A stretch of 64,000 nucleotides of DNA from Caballeronia sp. TF1N1 (GCF_022878925.1 NZ_CP084630.1:62001-126000), one strand, 5' to 3'; numbered from the stretch's first letter, positions 26,974-37,323 are shown. A program made the numbers and translations. The notes: generated from the sequence alone by a model not told the origin.

Positions 26974-27927
26974 CTAACGGCTCGAGTTGCCCTTGCGGTC
27001 AGAATATCCACCGTCATTGCCGACGCAAGCCAGACGGCCAGCGTAATCTTGAGCGAATTGTGTTGCAATTCGACCGGAGCGGCCACCTCGCCCGAGAGCC
27101 CATTGCAAAGCGCATTGCCGTGCTTCGTCAACCTGTGTCGGAGTCAGTCCAAGCATCCTAAGCCGCTGATCAACGACGCCTAGATAATGCTCCTGCGAAA
27201 ACGGATAGAAGGTTATCCAGATTCCGAAGCGTTCTGACAGCGAAATTTTCTCCTCGATCGCGTCGCCCGGATGTAGTTCGCCATTTTCCGCAACGGAATG
27301 GGCTTCGTTGTCTCTTGCGTCTTCTGCTAACAAATGGCGCCGGTTCGACGTTGCATAAATGAGCACATTGCTGGCGTGGCCAGTCACAGACCCATCAAGC
27401 ACCGTTTTAAGTCCCTTATAGCCCGTCTCGCCCGGTTCGAAGGACAAGTCGTCGCAAAAGATTAGGAAGCGCTCGGACCGGTGACGCACGCGATCGAAGA
27501 TATCCGGTAAGTCATTCAGGGAGTCCTTTCCGACTTCAATAAGCCGCAGACCCTCGGGCGCAAATGCATGCAAGCAAGCTCTGACAAGGGAAGACTTGCC
27601 TGTTCCGCGCGCCCCAGTGAGGAGAACGTTGTTCGCGGGATATCCCATCACAAACTGGCGCGTGTTTTGCCGAATGGTTTCTATCTGGCGATCAACGTTG
27701 CATAACTCGTCGAACGGAGTCAGCATCGGATTGCTCACGGCGGCCAAGCGAGGCTTTCCAAACGGCCCGGCGGCGCCGTGCCAGCGAAACGCAATAGCCC
27801 CACGCCAATCGTCATCATTCGTTTGAGAGCTTCCCAGAGCTATTTCTGCCCACATGGCTAGCCGATCGAGCCGTTTGAATAGCCCGACAGTATCAAGCTC
27901 GTCCTTGTTTGTAGTTTCAACGGCCAT
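26974..27927 (-). CDS. DUF815-family P-loop ATPase
   Basis: A 317-residue AAA-type ATPase of the DUF815 family: LTPFDELCNVDRQIETIRQNTRQF, Walker A LLTGARGTGKSSLVRA, Walker B FLIFCDDLSFE, a sensor region NVLIYATSNRRHLL, and RGGRSGRIATQFAQDYAGR near the end. Related proteins usually stop close to this last motif, so the final 20 residues may be an extension caused by loss of the original stop. AAGGAG lies upstream of ATG 27927. It follows the EamA gene by 9 bp and is probably co-transcribed with it. Cellular role is unknown. Confidence 0.85.
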   Translation of the reverse strand: MAVETTNKDELDTVGLFKRLDRLAMWAEIALGSSQTNDDDWRGAIAFRWHGAAGPFGKPRLAAVSNPMLTPFDELCNVDRQIETIRQNTRQFVMGYPANNVLLTGARGTGKSSLVRACLHAFAPEGLRLIEVGKDSLNDLPDIFDRVRHRSERFLIFCDDLSFEPGETGYKGLKTVLDGSVTGHASNVLIYATSNRRHLLAEDARDNEAHSVAENGELHPGDAIEEKISLSERFGIWITFYPFSQEHYLGVVDQRLRMLGLTPTQVDEARQCALQWALGRGGRSGRIATQFAQDYAGRLACVGNDGGYSDRKGNSSR

Positions 27928-27936
27928 CTTTTCTCC

Positions 27937-28842
27937 TTAATCCCGAGCCGGGACTGCCTCTGGAATTGTTGGTCTGAAAAGTTGCGCGACAATCACTCCG
28001 AGGAGTGCAGTACCACCGCCAAGAGCGTCATAGACATGTACTGCCTCTCCGAACATCGCGACGGCCATCAGAGCGGTTGCGATCGGCAATACATTCATGA
28101 AGAGAGCGCACTGGTTTGGGCCAATGAGTTTGACACCCTGCATCCAAAGAAATGGCAGGACCACAGATGCTAATACGCCAGCGTACAATATTAGCGGCGC
28201 GCTAGCCAAGGTGGGCACCGCTTCGGCTGCGGGAAGACGCAACAGCATAGGCACCATGAAAAGGAGCGCGAATATAGCTTGGAGGTAGATTGATTGCCAG
28301 GACGGGAGGTTCATGTGCCAGCGCTTAAGCAGTACTCCATAAAGGGCGTACGCAAGCGCGGCTAGGATCATAAGTAGATCACCGAGATGCGCTCCGCTGT
28401 GTAGCAGCTTGCCCGGTTCGCCCTGAGTTATCAAATACACCACTCCCGCCAGAGAGAGGATACCGCCTCCCACCATGCCGGTCGTGGGTGTGTCGCCAAG
28501 TAATAGAGTGCTAACCGCCATAGTCATCAGCGGTATCAACGCCGTTATGACCGCCATGTTCGTAGCAGTTGTGGTCTTCGCCGCTTCATAAGAGAGGCTC
28601 TGAAACAATGCCATCGCCAGGAAACCGAGAACAGCAAGTTTAGGCAACTGCTGCACGATAGTTTTGCGGTTCGCCCATGCAGGCTTCAGCGTGAACATAC
28701 TCATCAACGCCACAGCTAACAGCAGCCGGTAAAAGGTGATTGCCGACGGATGGATCGTATGAGCCGATAGCTTGGATACGATAACGTTGCCCGCCCAAAG
28801 AAAAATTGCAAACAACGGATACAGGAAATACGATCTCTTCAT
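27937..28842 (-). CDS. EamA/DMT-family exporter
   Basis: A 301-residue inner-membrane transporter with about ten hydrophobic segments in two EamA repeats (FLWAGNVIVSKLSAHTIHPSAITFYRLLLA; ALAYALYGVLLKRW). Members export metabolites such as amino acids or small drugs. ATG 28842 is chosen because MKRSYFLYPLFAIFLWAGN is the usual start of the first segment; an upstream start adds 16 hydrophilic residues. The divergent AraC-type gene at 28958 is the likely regulator, an arrangement like nimT/nimR. Confidence 0.87.
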   Translation of the reverse strand: MKRSYFLYPLFAIFLWAGNVIVSKLSAHTIHPSAITFYRLLLAVALMSMFTLKPAWANRKTIVQQLPKLAVLGFLAMALFQSLSYEAAKTTTATNMAVITALIPLMTMAVSTLLLGDTPTTGMVGGGILSLAGVVYLITQGEPGKLLHSGAHLGDLLMILAALAYALYGVLLKRWHMNLPSWQSIYLQAIFALLFMVPMLLRLPAAEAVPTLASAPLILYAGVLASVVLPFLWMQGVKLIGPNQCALFMNVLPIATALMAVAMFGEAVHVYDALGGGTALLGVIVAQLFRPTIPEAVPARD

Positions 28843-28957
28843 AACAAGCTCTGAACCGTTGAAATCTATCCAAGGGCACCAATGATGCACGCAGTCCTTG
28901 CGGTCCGTCTAACGTCAAAGAGCCTTCATTCATCGCAAAACAGTCACTCTCACCCTG

Positions 28958-29785
28958 ATGAAAAAAATGATAGGTAGAACTTTGGCGCCCCTGCCGTCTC
29001 CTAGCGATGCATTCGAGCCAACGGGGTTGGATGCACACTTACCATTCGAACATACGCCCATGCCGGTATCCGCGATGGCGGCTTGGTATCCGCACGGAAC
29101 GGTTATCGCCCCGCATAGGCATCGCCGGGCGCAATTGCTTTATGCAATTGAGGGCGTCATGACAATTGAGTCGGCAACGGGGTCATGGGTTGTGCCCCCA
29201 ACGCGTGGTGTTTGGCTCGAGCCTAGCGTCGAACATTCGGTCAAAATGAGCGGTGACGTGAAGATGCGGACGGTGTTTGTCGAACCGGGTGCGGCGGCGC
29301 ATCTACCAAGCAGAAGTTGTGTCGTCGAAGTCCATAGTTTGCTTCGCGAGCTCATTTTATCCGCTATTAATGTGCCGTTGGACTATGCAACCGGATCACG
29401 CGACGATCACCTGATGTGTTTACTTCTTGCGGAATTGAACGCCATGCCGTTGCTGCCGCTTTATTTGCCGTGGCCGAGCGATATACGCCTGCGCAGCGTC
29501 TGTCAAATGGTGATTGCCACTCCGGACGACAATCGAACAGTTGGCGCTTGGGCCAAAACACTAGAAGTCTCAGAGAAAACTTTTTATCGTTGGTTTCAGC
29601 GGGAAACAGGCGTTAACTTCGGTGCTTGGCGGCAGCAAGCAAGGTTGCTGCTAGCATTGCAACGCATTGCTCATGGCGAAAAGATCATTGCTGTCGCTAT
29701 GGACCACGGATATACCAGTCAAAGCGCATTCACCGCAATGTTCAAGCGTCATTTCGGCGTCGCACCCTCAGCTTTCTACTCTTGA
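28958..29785 (+). CDS. AraC-family regulator (cupin plus HTH)
   Basis: A 275-residue regulator. The N-terminal cupin domain has HRHRRAQLLYAIEGVMTIES and WVVPPTRGVWLEPSVEHSV; the C-terminal double helix-turn-helix includes VGAWAKTLEVSEKTFYRWFQRETGVNFGAWRQQARLLLALQRIA and VAMDHGYTSQSAFTAMFKRHFGVAPSAF. This layout is common for regulators transcribed divergently from EamA exporters, as here (115 bp gap). It probably controls the exporter in response to its substrate. Confidence 0.88.
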   Translation: MKKMIGRTLAPLPSPSDAFEPTGLDAHLPFEHTPMPVSAMAAWYPHGTVIAPHRHRRAQLLYAIEGVMTIESATGSWVVPPTRGVWLEPSVEHSVKMSGDVKMRTVFVEPGAAAHLPSRSCVVEVHSLLRELILSAINVPLDYATGSRDDHLMCLLLAELNAMPLLPLYLPWPSDIRLRSVCQMVIATPDDNRTVGAWAKTLEVSEKTFYRWFQRETGVNFGAWRQQARLLLALQRIAHGEKIIAVAMDHGYTSQSAFTAMFKRHFGVAPSAFYS

Positions 29786-29802
29786 CTTTCTGACTCGACG
29801 CT

Positions 29803-29838
29803 ACGCCCGTGATCCATAGTAAAAGGCTTAACGGGCGT
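29803..29838. terminator. Weak hairpin between convergent genes
   Basis: ACGCCCGT (29803-29810) pairs with ACGGGCGT (29831-29838) across a 20-nt loop, between the convergent AraC and aldo/keto reductase genes. The large loop and lack of a U-run make it a weak candidate. Confidence 0.3.
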
Positions 29839-29855
29839 TCGCGACTAATAGGAAG

Positions 29856-31203
<1,348 letters not shown>

Positions 31204-32575
31204 GGCTCTTTTGAAAACGGAGTGGGTAACGGGGCTCATCGGGCATGCTCATTAAAGCGCGAGAAGTCGAATTTTCCGGCGATGAGAAACAGGACAGTGC
31301 GCATGGTTTCGAAGCGAGCGTACCCGCGTGCTTTGCGTTTGGCGGCCTGAAACAGGCCGTTGATGGCTTCGATGAAGCCGTTGGTCTGGCGCGTCTGAGT
31401 CCAGGCGACAATGCCCTCGAAGTGTCGGCGAATCAGTCGGGCGACGTCCTTCATCGGTTCGACCTTCGAGCGCATGACGTTCGTACACCACTGGTGCAAC
31501 ATCGCCGACACGACATTGATTTGCTTGCGCTCAAGAATGTCGCGCAGTTGCTCGCGGTACAGCCACGCCCGGGCCGTGCGCTTGGTGGTGTACTGACTGA
31601 CGAGCGCCTCGAGGTCGGTCAGTTGGGCGAGATTCAGTTTGTTGGCATCTTTGAGCGGCGTCCAGCGCATGCCTTTGAGTTGCGGGTCGACCTTCTGTTG
31701 CTGCCTGCGCACCGTGTCGAGCGCCTTGGACGCGTGAGCAACGACGTGAAACTTGTCAAAGGTCAGTCGCGCGTCGGGCAGATGTTCATTGACGCCCTTG
31801 ATGAAAGCTGGCGACATGTCGATGCTGACCGAGCTGATTTGCTCGGACGTGCCACCGTGTTCGCCCAGGTAGGCCGCAAAGCGTTCAATCGTGCTGGCAT
31901 CCTTGCCGGTCGTGACGAACACGACCCGCCGCGCTCGCATATCGGCGACCAGCGTCAGATACTCATGACCGCGCCGATACGAGGTTTCGTCAATTGCCAC
32001 TGCCTTCACCTCAGACAGGTCAGCCCCCGCGAGTGCCAGCTCCACATACCGCGAACAGATGGCGTGTACTCGATGCCACGACAGGTTGACCGCACGCGCG
32101 ACAGCGGCAAACGGCATCTGCTGGGCGAGCATCAGTACGAGTGCCTCGAACAGCAGCGTAAAGCCGCTGAGTTGACCGACCCAATCAGGTTCGACCAACC
32201 GCACGGAGCCATCGGGCAAGCGCACACGCGGCACCCGCACTTCCAGAAAACATTCGTGTTGAAAGAAATTCAGGTGACGCAGACGCTTGATTTGCGTGTC
32301 GTGGACAGGATGCTCACCGGCAACTCCAGCATAGGAAAACCGGGTGCCCGCGACGAAGTCCACGGCAATGGTGAGTTGACGCTGAGCGGCATTGAAGTCA
32401 ACGCCTTGAACGTACCAGGGCGCGGTTATACCGAGAGCGGATTCGAACAGTTCATTCGTCATGGTTGCTTTGTCATGGCTCAGCTTATCAATTCTGGGCG
32501 CCTCAAGGATTCGCTTCGCCGGGCCTACTCCCGTCCTTGACCCGCCAACCCACCCACTCAAAACTCAAAAGAGGC
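31204..32575 (-). mobile_element. ISL3-family element, copy 1
   Basis: Complete 1372-bp element. Terminal inverted repeats are imperfect: GGCTCTTTTGAAAACGGAG on the left and, inverted, GCCTCTTTTGAGTTTTGAG on the right. It is flanked by the 8-bp direct repeat AACATTGA (31196-31203 and 32576-32583), the expected duplication size for ISL3. Compared with copy 2 (34571-35942, opposite orientation) I find two base differences, 31657/35489 and 32529/34617. Confidence 0.92.
31236..32462 (-). CDS. ISL3-family transposase (copy 1)
   Basis: A 408-residue DDE transposase from ATG 32462 (MTNELFESALGI). Catalytic region: first Asp in AVAIDETSYRRGHEYLTLVAD, second Asp in SIDMSPAFIKGV, and Glu in NGFIEAINGLFQAAKRKARGY. 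It differs from copy 2 by one residue in the segment GMRWTxLKDANK (Pro here, Leu in copy 2). An in-frame upstream extension exists but lies partly in the terminal repeat. Confidence 0.92.
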   Translation of the reverse strand: MTNELFESALGITAPWYVQGVDFNAAQRQLTIAVDFVAGTRFSYAGVAGEHPVHDTQIKRLRHLNFFQHECFLEVRVPRVRLPDGSVRLVEPDWVGQLSGFTLLFEALVLMLAQQMPFAAVARAVNLSWHRVHAICSRYVELALAGADLSEVKAVAIDETSYRRGHEYLTLVADMRARRVVFVTTGKDASTIERFAAYLGEHGGTSEQISSVSIDMSPAFIKGVNEHLPDARLTFDKFHVVAHASKALDTVRRQQQKVDPQLKGMRWTPLKDANKLNLAQLTDLEALVSQYTTKRTARAWLYREQLRDILERKQINVVSAMLHQWCTNVMRSKVEPMKDVARLIRRHFEGIVAWTQTRQTNGFIEAINGLFQAAKRKARGYARFETMRTVLFLIAGKFDFSRFNEHAR

Positions 32576-32607
32576 AACATTGATTAATCCCTGCAATTTG
32601 AAGTGAG

Positions 32608-33774
32608 TCAACGGCGTGCCTCAAGGATGCTTAAATAGTTCGTGACGGCTACGCCTCCCATATTGAACACGCCCGCCGTTCGCGCATTTCGAATTTGCAT
32701 CTTGCCCGCTTGACCGCTCACTTGCATCGCGGCCATTACATGCATCGAGACCCCAGTGGCGCCGATCGGGTGTCCTCTCGCCGCAAGGCCTCCAGATGGG
32801 TTGACAGGTAAAACTCCTTTCTTGCTCGTGACGCCGTCGAGGATGACGTTAGCTCCCTTTCCAGGCGCGGCTAGACCCATTGCTTCGTATTGGATCAGCT
32901 CAGCGATCGTAAAGCAGTCGTGCGTTTCTACGAGGGATAGATCGCCTAGCGTCATTTCGGCTTGCGCAAGGCCTTTCCGCCAAGCTATCTGCGCGCCCTC
33001 GAAGGCGATTGGATCATGTCGCGACAAGGTGTGAAGGTCGCTAATTTGAACCGCAGCCCTGAACTCAACGGCATTTTTCATGCGTCTTGCAACCCGTGGT
33101 GTCGCAATGATCAACGCTGATGCACCATCTGAAATCCTCGAACAGTCGGAGCGCTTTAGGGGACCGGCAACATAAGGGTTTTCATCGGAAGGCGTGCGAC
33201 AGAAGGCGAAATCAAAGGCTCTTTTTGTGGGGACGTAGTGGTTTGATATACCGTTGCAATAGTTCTTGGAGGCGATCGACGCGAGCGCGTCAGACTGATC
33301 ACCATAACGGTCAAAGTACGTCTGGGTGAGTTTGCCAAAGATCGTAGCTAGACGATCCGATGCCTGTACCAAGTCCCTCGTGTAGGAACGGTTTCGTGCA
33401 ACTTCTTCTATCTCGGCAGTTGGATGGCTAGACGTTTTTTCGTATCCTAAAACGAGGGTGCAGGTCGAACGTCCAGACCTTAATGCATCCAACGCCGAGT
33501 AGATTGCTGCCGAACCTGTCGAGCAAGCGTTTTCGCACCGGACAGTCGACGTGAAACGTAATTCGGGAACTGACTCAAATACAGATGCAGAGGAAATATT
33601 TTCGTAGGCAGAGGTGCCGTTGAACGTCCCAACGTGGATGGAATCGATTTGTCTCACATCGATTCCGGCATGGTCGAACGCTTCACGTGCAGTGTCGGCG
33701 ATCAATCGTTTAACATCCATATGATCGAGCGTATCGAACGAACTGTGACTCCATCCGATGATGGTCGGTTTCAT
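32608..33774 (-). CDS. SCP2-type thiolase 1
   Basis: A 388-residue thiolase of the SCP-x/SCP2 class, which cleave or form C-C bonds in acyl-CoA thioesters. Nucleophile Cys in VRCENACSTGSAAIYSALDA; HDCFTIAEL; catalytic His in NPSGGLAARGHPIGATG; GG loop in VFNMGGVAVTNY. It is closely similar to the thiolase at 43434-44606 over its whole length, both beginning with IIGWSH. ATG 33774 is preferred over the frame opening at 33804 because the sigma-54 promoter (33810-33826) leaves a 25-nt leader. It lies between two inverted ISL3 copies. Confidence 0.88.
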   Translation of the reverse strand: MKPTIIGWSHSSFDTLDHMDVKRLIADTAREAFDHAGIDVRQIDSIHVGTFNGTSAYENISSASVFESVPELRFTSTVRCENACSTGSAAIYSALDALRSGRSTCTLVLGYEKTSSHPTAEIEEVARNRSYTRDLVQASDRLATIFGKLTQTYFDRYGDQSDALASIASKNYCNGISNHYVPTKRAFDFAFCRTPSDENPYVAGPLKRSDCSRISDGASALIIATPRVARRMKNAVEFRAAVQISDLHTLSRHDPIAFEGAQIAWRKGLAQAEMTLGDLSLVETHDCFTIAELIQYEAMGLAAPGKGANVILDGVTSKKGVLPVNPSGGLAARGHPIGATGVSMHVMAAMQVSGQAGKMQIRNARTAGVFNMGGVAVTNYLSILEARR

Positions 33775-33809
33775 GCTAGATAACGTTAAATATCGATGGA
33801 CCATCCAAC

Positions 33810-33826
33810 ATGCAAGAGCTACGCCA
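33810..33826 (-). promoter_or_regulatory. Sigma-54 promoter of thiolase 1
   Basis: On the minus strand TGGCGT-AGCTC-TTGCAT, close to the consensus TGGCAC-N5-TTGCA, with the predicted start near 33799 and the thiolase ATG at 33774. The TGTAGCG copy at 34042-34048 lies about 215 bp upstream in the same orientation as in the DUF296 promoters. Confidence 0.65.
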
Positions 33827-34041
33827 TCAAGGAAGACGACGAAGATTTTTTCGCGGCGAACCTGATGGCTAACGTCAAGGTTGATCTAACTGAGCGGGCC
33901 ATTAGAGCCGCAAGTGATTTGGAAAGCTTTCGTGAAGTTGTACTTGCGACAGTTGTCGCATACGTTAGACACCTGTTCACTTTGTACGACAAGACAGTTC
34001 GACAACTACATCCTGTTCCGGGCGATTGCTGATATCGCCTC

Positions 34042-34050
34042 TGTAGCGCT
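34042..34050 (-). promoter_or_regulatory. TGTAGCG site upstream of thiolase 1
   Basis: TGTAGCGCT (34042-34050), containing part of the palindrome TAGCGCTA. The seven-base core matches the candidate activator sites of both DUF296 promoters. A seven-base match can occur by chance; the position upstream of a sigma-54 promoter supports it. Confidence 0.4.
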
Positions 34051-34272
34051 ATCTGCATCCTAGATGCATCATGTCTAGCCCTTGTTGATTTGACCCACTG
34101 GCAGCTGTCATCTACTCTCCGACAGAGACGACATATCCAAGAAGCAGCTGATCCACGTACATGTCTTTCCATCACGGCCGCGATCTCAGAGAAGAGAACC
34201 GTCTTTCACTCATGTGCAAGAATGCCGGCCGACAATATTACTTCATAGCATCGGATGCAGGAGGCTACGCCA

Positions 34273-34506
34273 ATGATCGATACCTCAATTGCCGTGTTCT
34301 GTCCGCACTGCCTACGAAGCGCGAACGTGCGGTGTCCAGTAGAAGCAGTCGAAAGTGAGCGGCTGAAGAACTTAGAAGCACCAGAGGGGTTTCGAAAGGT
34401 TCAAACAAGTGCGTTTAGCAATGCTATCTTTTTCTACTGCATGCAGTGTGCTGTCCCGGCAGAGATACATGATTTTGTCACTATCCGGTCCTGCTCAAAG
34501 CACTGA
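34273..34506 (+). CDS. Small zinc-ribbon-like protein
   Basis: A 77-residue protein with two Cys pairs, FCPHC near the start and YCMQC near residue 57, suggesting a zinc ribbon. ATG 34273 has CAGGAGG 8 bp upstream. No family recognised. It stands alone between the thiolase 1 promoter region and the second ISL3 copy. Confidence 0.5.
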   Translation: MIDTSIAVFCPHCLRSANVRCPVEAVESERLKNLEAPEGFRKVQTSAFSNAIFFYCMQCAVPAEIHDFVTIRSCSKH

Positions 34507-34570
34507 TTGCATCCGTTAATCCGATGCGAACATTGAACGTCGTAGACAGGAAGCAAAACCAATAGATAAA

Positions 34571-35942
34571 GCCTCTTTTGAGTTTTGAGTGGGTGGGTTG
34601 GCGGGTCAAGGACGGGCGTAGGCCCGGCGAAGCGAATCCTTGAGGCGCCCAGAATTGATAAGCTGAGCCATGACAAAGCAACCATGACGAATGAACTGTT
34701 CGAATCCGCTCTCGGTATAACCGCGCCCTGGTACGTTCAAGGCGTTGACTTCAATGCCGCTCAGCGTCAACTCACCATTGCCGTGGACTTCGTCGCGGGC
34801 ACCCGGTTTTCCTATGCTGGAGTTGCCGGTGAGCATCCTGTCCACGACACGCAAATCAAGCGTCTGCGTCACCTGAATTTCTTTCAACACGAATGTTTTC
34901 TGGAAGTGCGGGTGCCGCGTGTGCGCTTGCCCGATGGCTCCGTGCGGTTGGTCGAACCTGATTGGGTCGGTCAACTCAGCGGCTTTACGCTGCTGTTCGA
35001 GGCACTCGTACTGATGCTCGCCCAGCAGATGCCGTTTGCCGCTGTCGCGCGTGCGGTCAACCTGTCGTGGCATCGAGTACACGCCATCTGTTCGCGGTAT
35101 GTGGAGCTGGCACTCGCGGGGGCTGACCTGTCTGAGGTGAAGGCAGTGGCAATTGACGAAACCTCGTATCGGCGCGGTCATGAGTATCTGACGCTGGTCG
35201 CCGATATGCGAGCGCGGCGGGTCGTGTTCGTCACGACCGGCAAGGATGCCAGCACGATTGAACGCTTTGCGGCCTACCTGGGCGAACACGGTGGCACGTC
35301 CGAGCAAATCAGCTCGGTCAGCATCGACATGTCGCCAGCTTTCATCAAGGGCGTCAATGAACATCTGCCCGACGCGCGACTGACCTTTGACAAGTTTCAC
35401 GTCGTTGCTCACGCGTCCAAGGCGCTCGACACGGTGCGCAGGCAGCAACAGAAGGTCGACCCGCAACTCAAAGGCATGCGCTGGACGCTGCTCAAAGATG
35501 CCAACAAACTGAATCTCGCCCAACTGACCGACCTCGAGGCGCTCGTCAGTCAGTACACCACCAAGCGCACGGCCCGGGCGTGGCTGTACCGCGAGCAACT
35601 GCGCGACATTCTTGAGCGCAAGCAAATCAATGTCGTGTCGGCGATGTTGCACCAGTGGTGTACGAACGTCATGCGCTCGAAGGTCGAACCGATGAAGGAC
35701 GTCGCCCGACTGATTCGCCGACACTTCGAGGGCATTGTCGCCTGGACTCAGACGCGCCAGACCAACGGCTTCATCGAAGCCATCAACGGCCTGTTTCAGG
35801 CCGCCAAACGCAAAGCACGCGGGTACGCTCGCTTCGAAACCATGCGCACTGTCCTGTTTCTCATCGCCGGAAAATTCGACTTCTCGCGCTTTAATGAGCA
35901 TGCCCGATGAGCCCCGTTACCCACTCCGTTTTCAAAAGAGCC
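34571..35942 (+). mobile_element. ISL3-family element, copy 2
   Basis: Complete 1372-bp element in opposite orientation to copy 1, with the same terminal repeats, flanked by its own 8-bp duplication TAGATAAA (34563-34570 and 35943-35950). Because each copy keeps matching duplications, the two inserted separately and no inversion between them has been fixed. Confidence 0.92.
34684..35910 (+). CDS. ISL3-family transposase (copy 2)
   Basis: A 408-residue DDE transposase, same as copy 1 except Leu for Pro in the GMRWT-x-LKDANK segment (codon CTG versus CCG). All catalytic motifs (VAIDETSYRRGH, SIDMSPAF, FIEAINGLF) are intact, so both copies may be active. Confidence 0.92.
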   Translation: MTNELFESALGITAPWYVQGVDFNAAQRQLTIAVDFVAGTRFSYAGVAGEHPVHDTQIKRLRHLNFFQHECFLEVRVPRVRLPDGSVRLVEPDWVGQLSGFTLLFEALVLMLAQQMPFAAVARAVNLSWHRVHAICSRYVELALAGADLSEVKAVAIDETSYRRGHEYLTLVADMRARRVVFVTTGKDASTIERFAAYLGEHGGTSEQISSVSIDMSPAFIKGVNEHLPDARLTFDKFHVVAHASKALDTVRRQQQKVDPQLKGMRWTLLKDANKLNLAQLTDLEALVSQYTTKRTARAWLYREQLRDILERKQINVVSAMLHQWCTNVMRSKVEPMKDVARLIRRHFEGIVAWTQTRQTNGFIEAINGLFQAAKRKARGYARFETMRTVLFLIAGKFDFSRFNEHAR

Positions 35943-36026
35943 TAGATAAACATACGACTACAGCGGATGTCTGGAACCAGTATTTGGCAAGTATAAAAGA
36001 AGGAAAATTAGGCAAAACGTGGCATT

Positions 36027-36054
36027 AAAAAAAAGAGCCCGGCTTTCCCGGGCT
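36027..36054 (-). terminator. Rho-independent terminator of DUF296 operon, module 2
   Basis: Stem AGCCCGG/CCGGGCT (36036-36054) followed, on the minus strand, by an eight-base U-run (36027-36034). It lies about 100 bp after the stop of the DUF296 A gene at 36151. Confidence 0.85.
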
Positions 36055-36150
36055 AATAACTCGTGAGTCGCGAGCACGAGCTAACCTCTCGAGATTGCTA
36101 ACTTCTCGTGATCATACGAAGGGATGCTATCGCGAGCCCCTTAGGCCAAG

Positions 36151-36615
36151 TTATGCAATCTCGTTGTTTGAACCTATTTGACGTCGCGGCGCTATCATGA
36201 CTTCCGCATCCTCAATCCACTCCTGTACCGATACCTCAATAGTGATGAAAGATAGGTTCGATCCTGGCATGAATCGACCGGCGTAGATCTGCCCAGCCGT
36301 GTCGGCGACAACGCCGTGGAGCGATACCGCTGCAGCATCGCTCGTTGCATTCAATATCTCACCGTACACGCTTAATATTTCGACGCCGGGGCCCCGAATG
36401 TGGACAATTTGCTCGGAATCGTCTTGACCACGCGCGAGATTGCCGTCGATTAAGCTGCCGACCACTCCACGAACCACGGCATTATGAAAGCCATTTGCAC
36501 GACACAGCACGACCAGTGATTCAGCCAGGTCTTGGTTAGGTTTTATTCGAGCAACCAGTAGTCGGCCGTAGTGCCCACGTTTTACAACGACTGCATCGGC
36601 GATGTGTTCGCTCAT
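36151..36615 (-). CDS. PPC/DUF296 domain protein A, module 2
   Basis: A 154-residue PPC/DUF296 protein without the His-rich core: GRLLVARIKPNQDLAESLVVLCRANGFHNAVVRGVVGSLIDGNLARG, GPGVEILSVYGEI, and NLSFITIEVSVQEWIED. ATG 36615 overlaps the stop of protein B (ATGA). Same architecture and partner arrangement as 22057-22500. Confidence 0.82.
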   Translation of the reverse strand: MSEHIADAVVVKRGHYGRLLVARIKPNQDLAESLVVLCRANGFHNAVVRGVVGSLIDGNLARGQDDSEQIVHIRGPGVEILSVYGEILNATSDAAAVSLHGVVADTAGQIYAGRFMPGSNLSFITIEVSVQEWIEDAEVMIAPRRQIGSNNEIA

Positions 36616-37202
36616 GATTTGATGACCGGCTTCAGTAAGTCAAAAGTGGTTTCGATATCTGGTGTGACCAAGAGGTCGACACCGTCGAAAAGGCATAGCC
36701 TGACGGTCAATCCGTCGCAGCCTGCATAACTTTGGTCCAATATAATATGACCGCCGTGTGCTTTCCCGGTCTCATCAACAAAGCCGCCATGACAGTGAAG
36801 GATCCTGGTGCGATCATATTTGTGACCAACCGTGATCGCGGCACCGATCAGCATGCTTACCCCAGTGACAACGATAGGAGGGCCATATATATATGGCTTT
36901 ACTCCTTCAGACGCTCGTGTCATTACGTGATACTGGACTTTCTGGCAGAAGCCACCGACGATGCGGCCACAACCGGCTCGAAGACCATAATCGTCTATGA
37001 CCCCGTGGAGGACGCGTCCCACGTTACTGCCTCTGGGCACTGAAATCCGAAGTTCCTCGGTCACCTGACTGGTGGATACGTCTATCAAACGAGGGTGAGT
37101 CACCTGTCCCGGATGAATGAAGGGCTGAGAATGAAATTTTCGATCGTCGTCCCGCCGTGCCTCTGAGGCAAGGGTGCCGGGGGCTGACATTGAGTGATGC
37201 AT
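36612..37202 (-). CDS. PPC/DUF296 domain protein B, module 2
   Basis: A 196-residue PPC/DUF296 protein with the His-containing core RILHCHGGFVDETGKAHGGHIILD, preceded by a 20-residue extension relative to the module 1 paralogue. Shared features include HPGxxxHPR near the N-terminus, GRI(S/V)GG/SG, YH(L/V)(V/M)T(Q/R)A, PY(V/I)YG and ITVG/ITIG. ATG 37202 has AGAGGAG 8 bp upstream. The gene is first in an operon behind a strong sigma-54 promoter and ends at a terminator after partner A. Confidence 0.82.
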   Translation of the reverse strand: MHHSMSAPGTLASEARRDDDRKFHSQPFIHPGQVTHPRLIDVSTSQVTEELRISVPRGSNVGRVLHGVIDDYGLRAGCGRIVGGFCQKVQYHVMTRASEGVKPYIYGPPIVVTGVSMLIGAAITVGHKYDRTRILHCHGGFVDETGKAHGGHIILDQSYAGCDGLTVRLCLFDGVDLLVTPDIETTFDLLKPVIKS

Positions 37203-37245
37203 GAATGGTTCTCCTCTGAGCGCCTCGATAAAGGCCAGCCCATCC

Positions 37246-37262
37246 TTGCAAAAAGGGTGCCG
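37246..37262 (-). promoter_or_regulatory. Sigma-54 promoter of DUF296 pair, module 2
   Basis: On the minus strand CGGCAC-CCTTT-TTGCAA, one base from the consensus TGGCAC-N5-TTGCA with exact GG-N10-GC spacing. The predicted start is near 37235, giving a leader of about 33 nt. Confidence 0.82.
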
Positions 37263-37302
37263 GTGCTACAAGAATCTCCGAAAGGCGCGCAGGTTAGCGT
37301 TC

Positions 37303-37323
37303 TTGAGCGTCTGCGACGCTCAA
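37303..37323 (-). promoter_or_regulatory. Perfect palindrome upstream of sigma-54 promoter, module 2
   Basis: TTGAGCGTC-TGC-GACGCTCAA, 9-bp arms, about 40 bp upstream of the -24 element. Could be a binding site for the LysR protein or the activator; no equivalent was found in module 1. Confidence 0.5.

Noticed and set aside
31245..32540. Frame of 431 codons opposite the ISL3 transposase (and its twin at 34606-35901)
   Set aside because: Shadow of the ISL3 transposase, which carries the DDE motifs.
33796..34032. A 78-residue plus-strand frame next to thiolase 1
   Set aside because: No ribosome site or family, and it overlaps the sigma-54 promoter of the divergent thiolase gene. Regulatory use explains the region better.
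34571..35942. Idea that the two ISL3 copies form a composite transposon carrying thiolase 1
   Set aside because: Each copy has its own matching 8-bp duplication, so they inserted independently.
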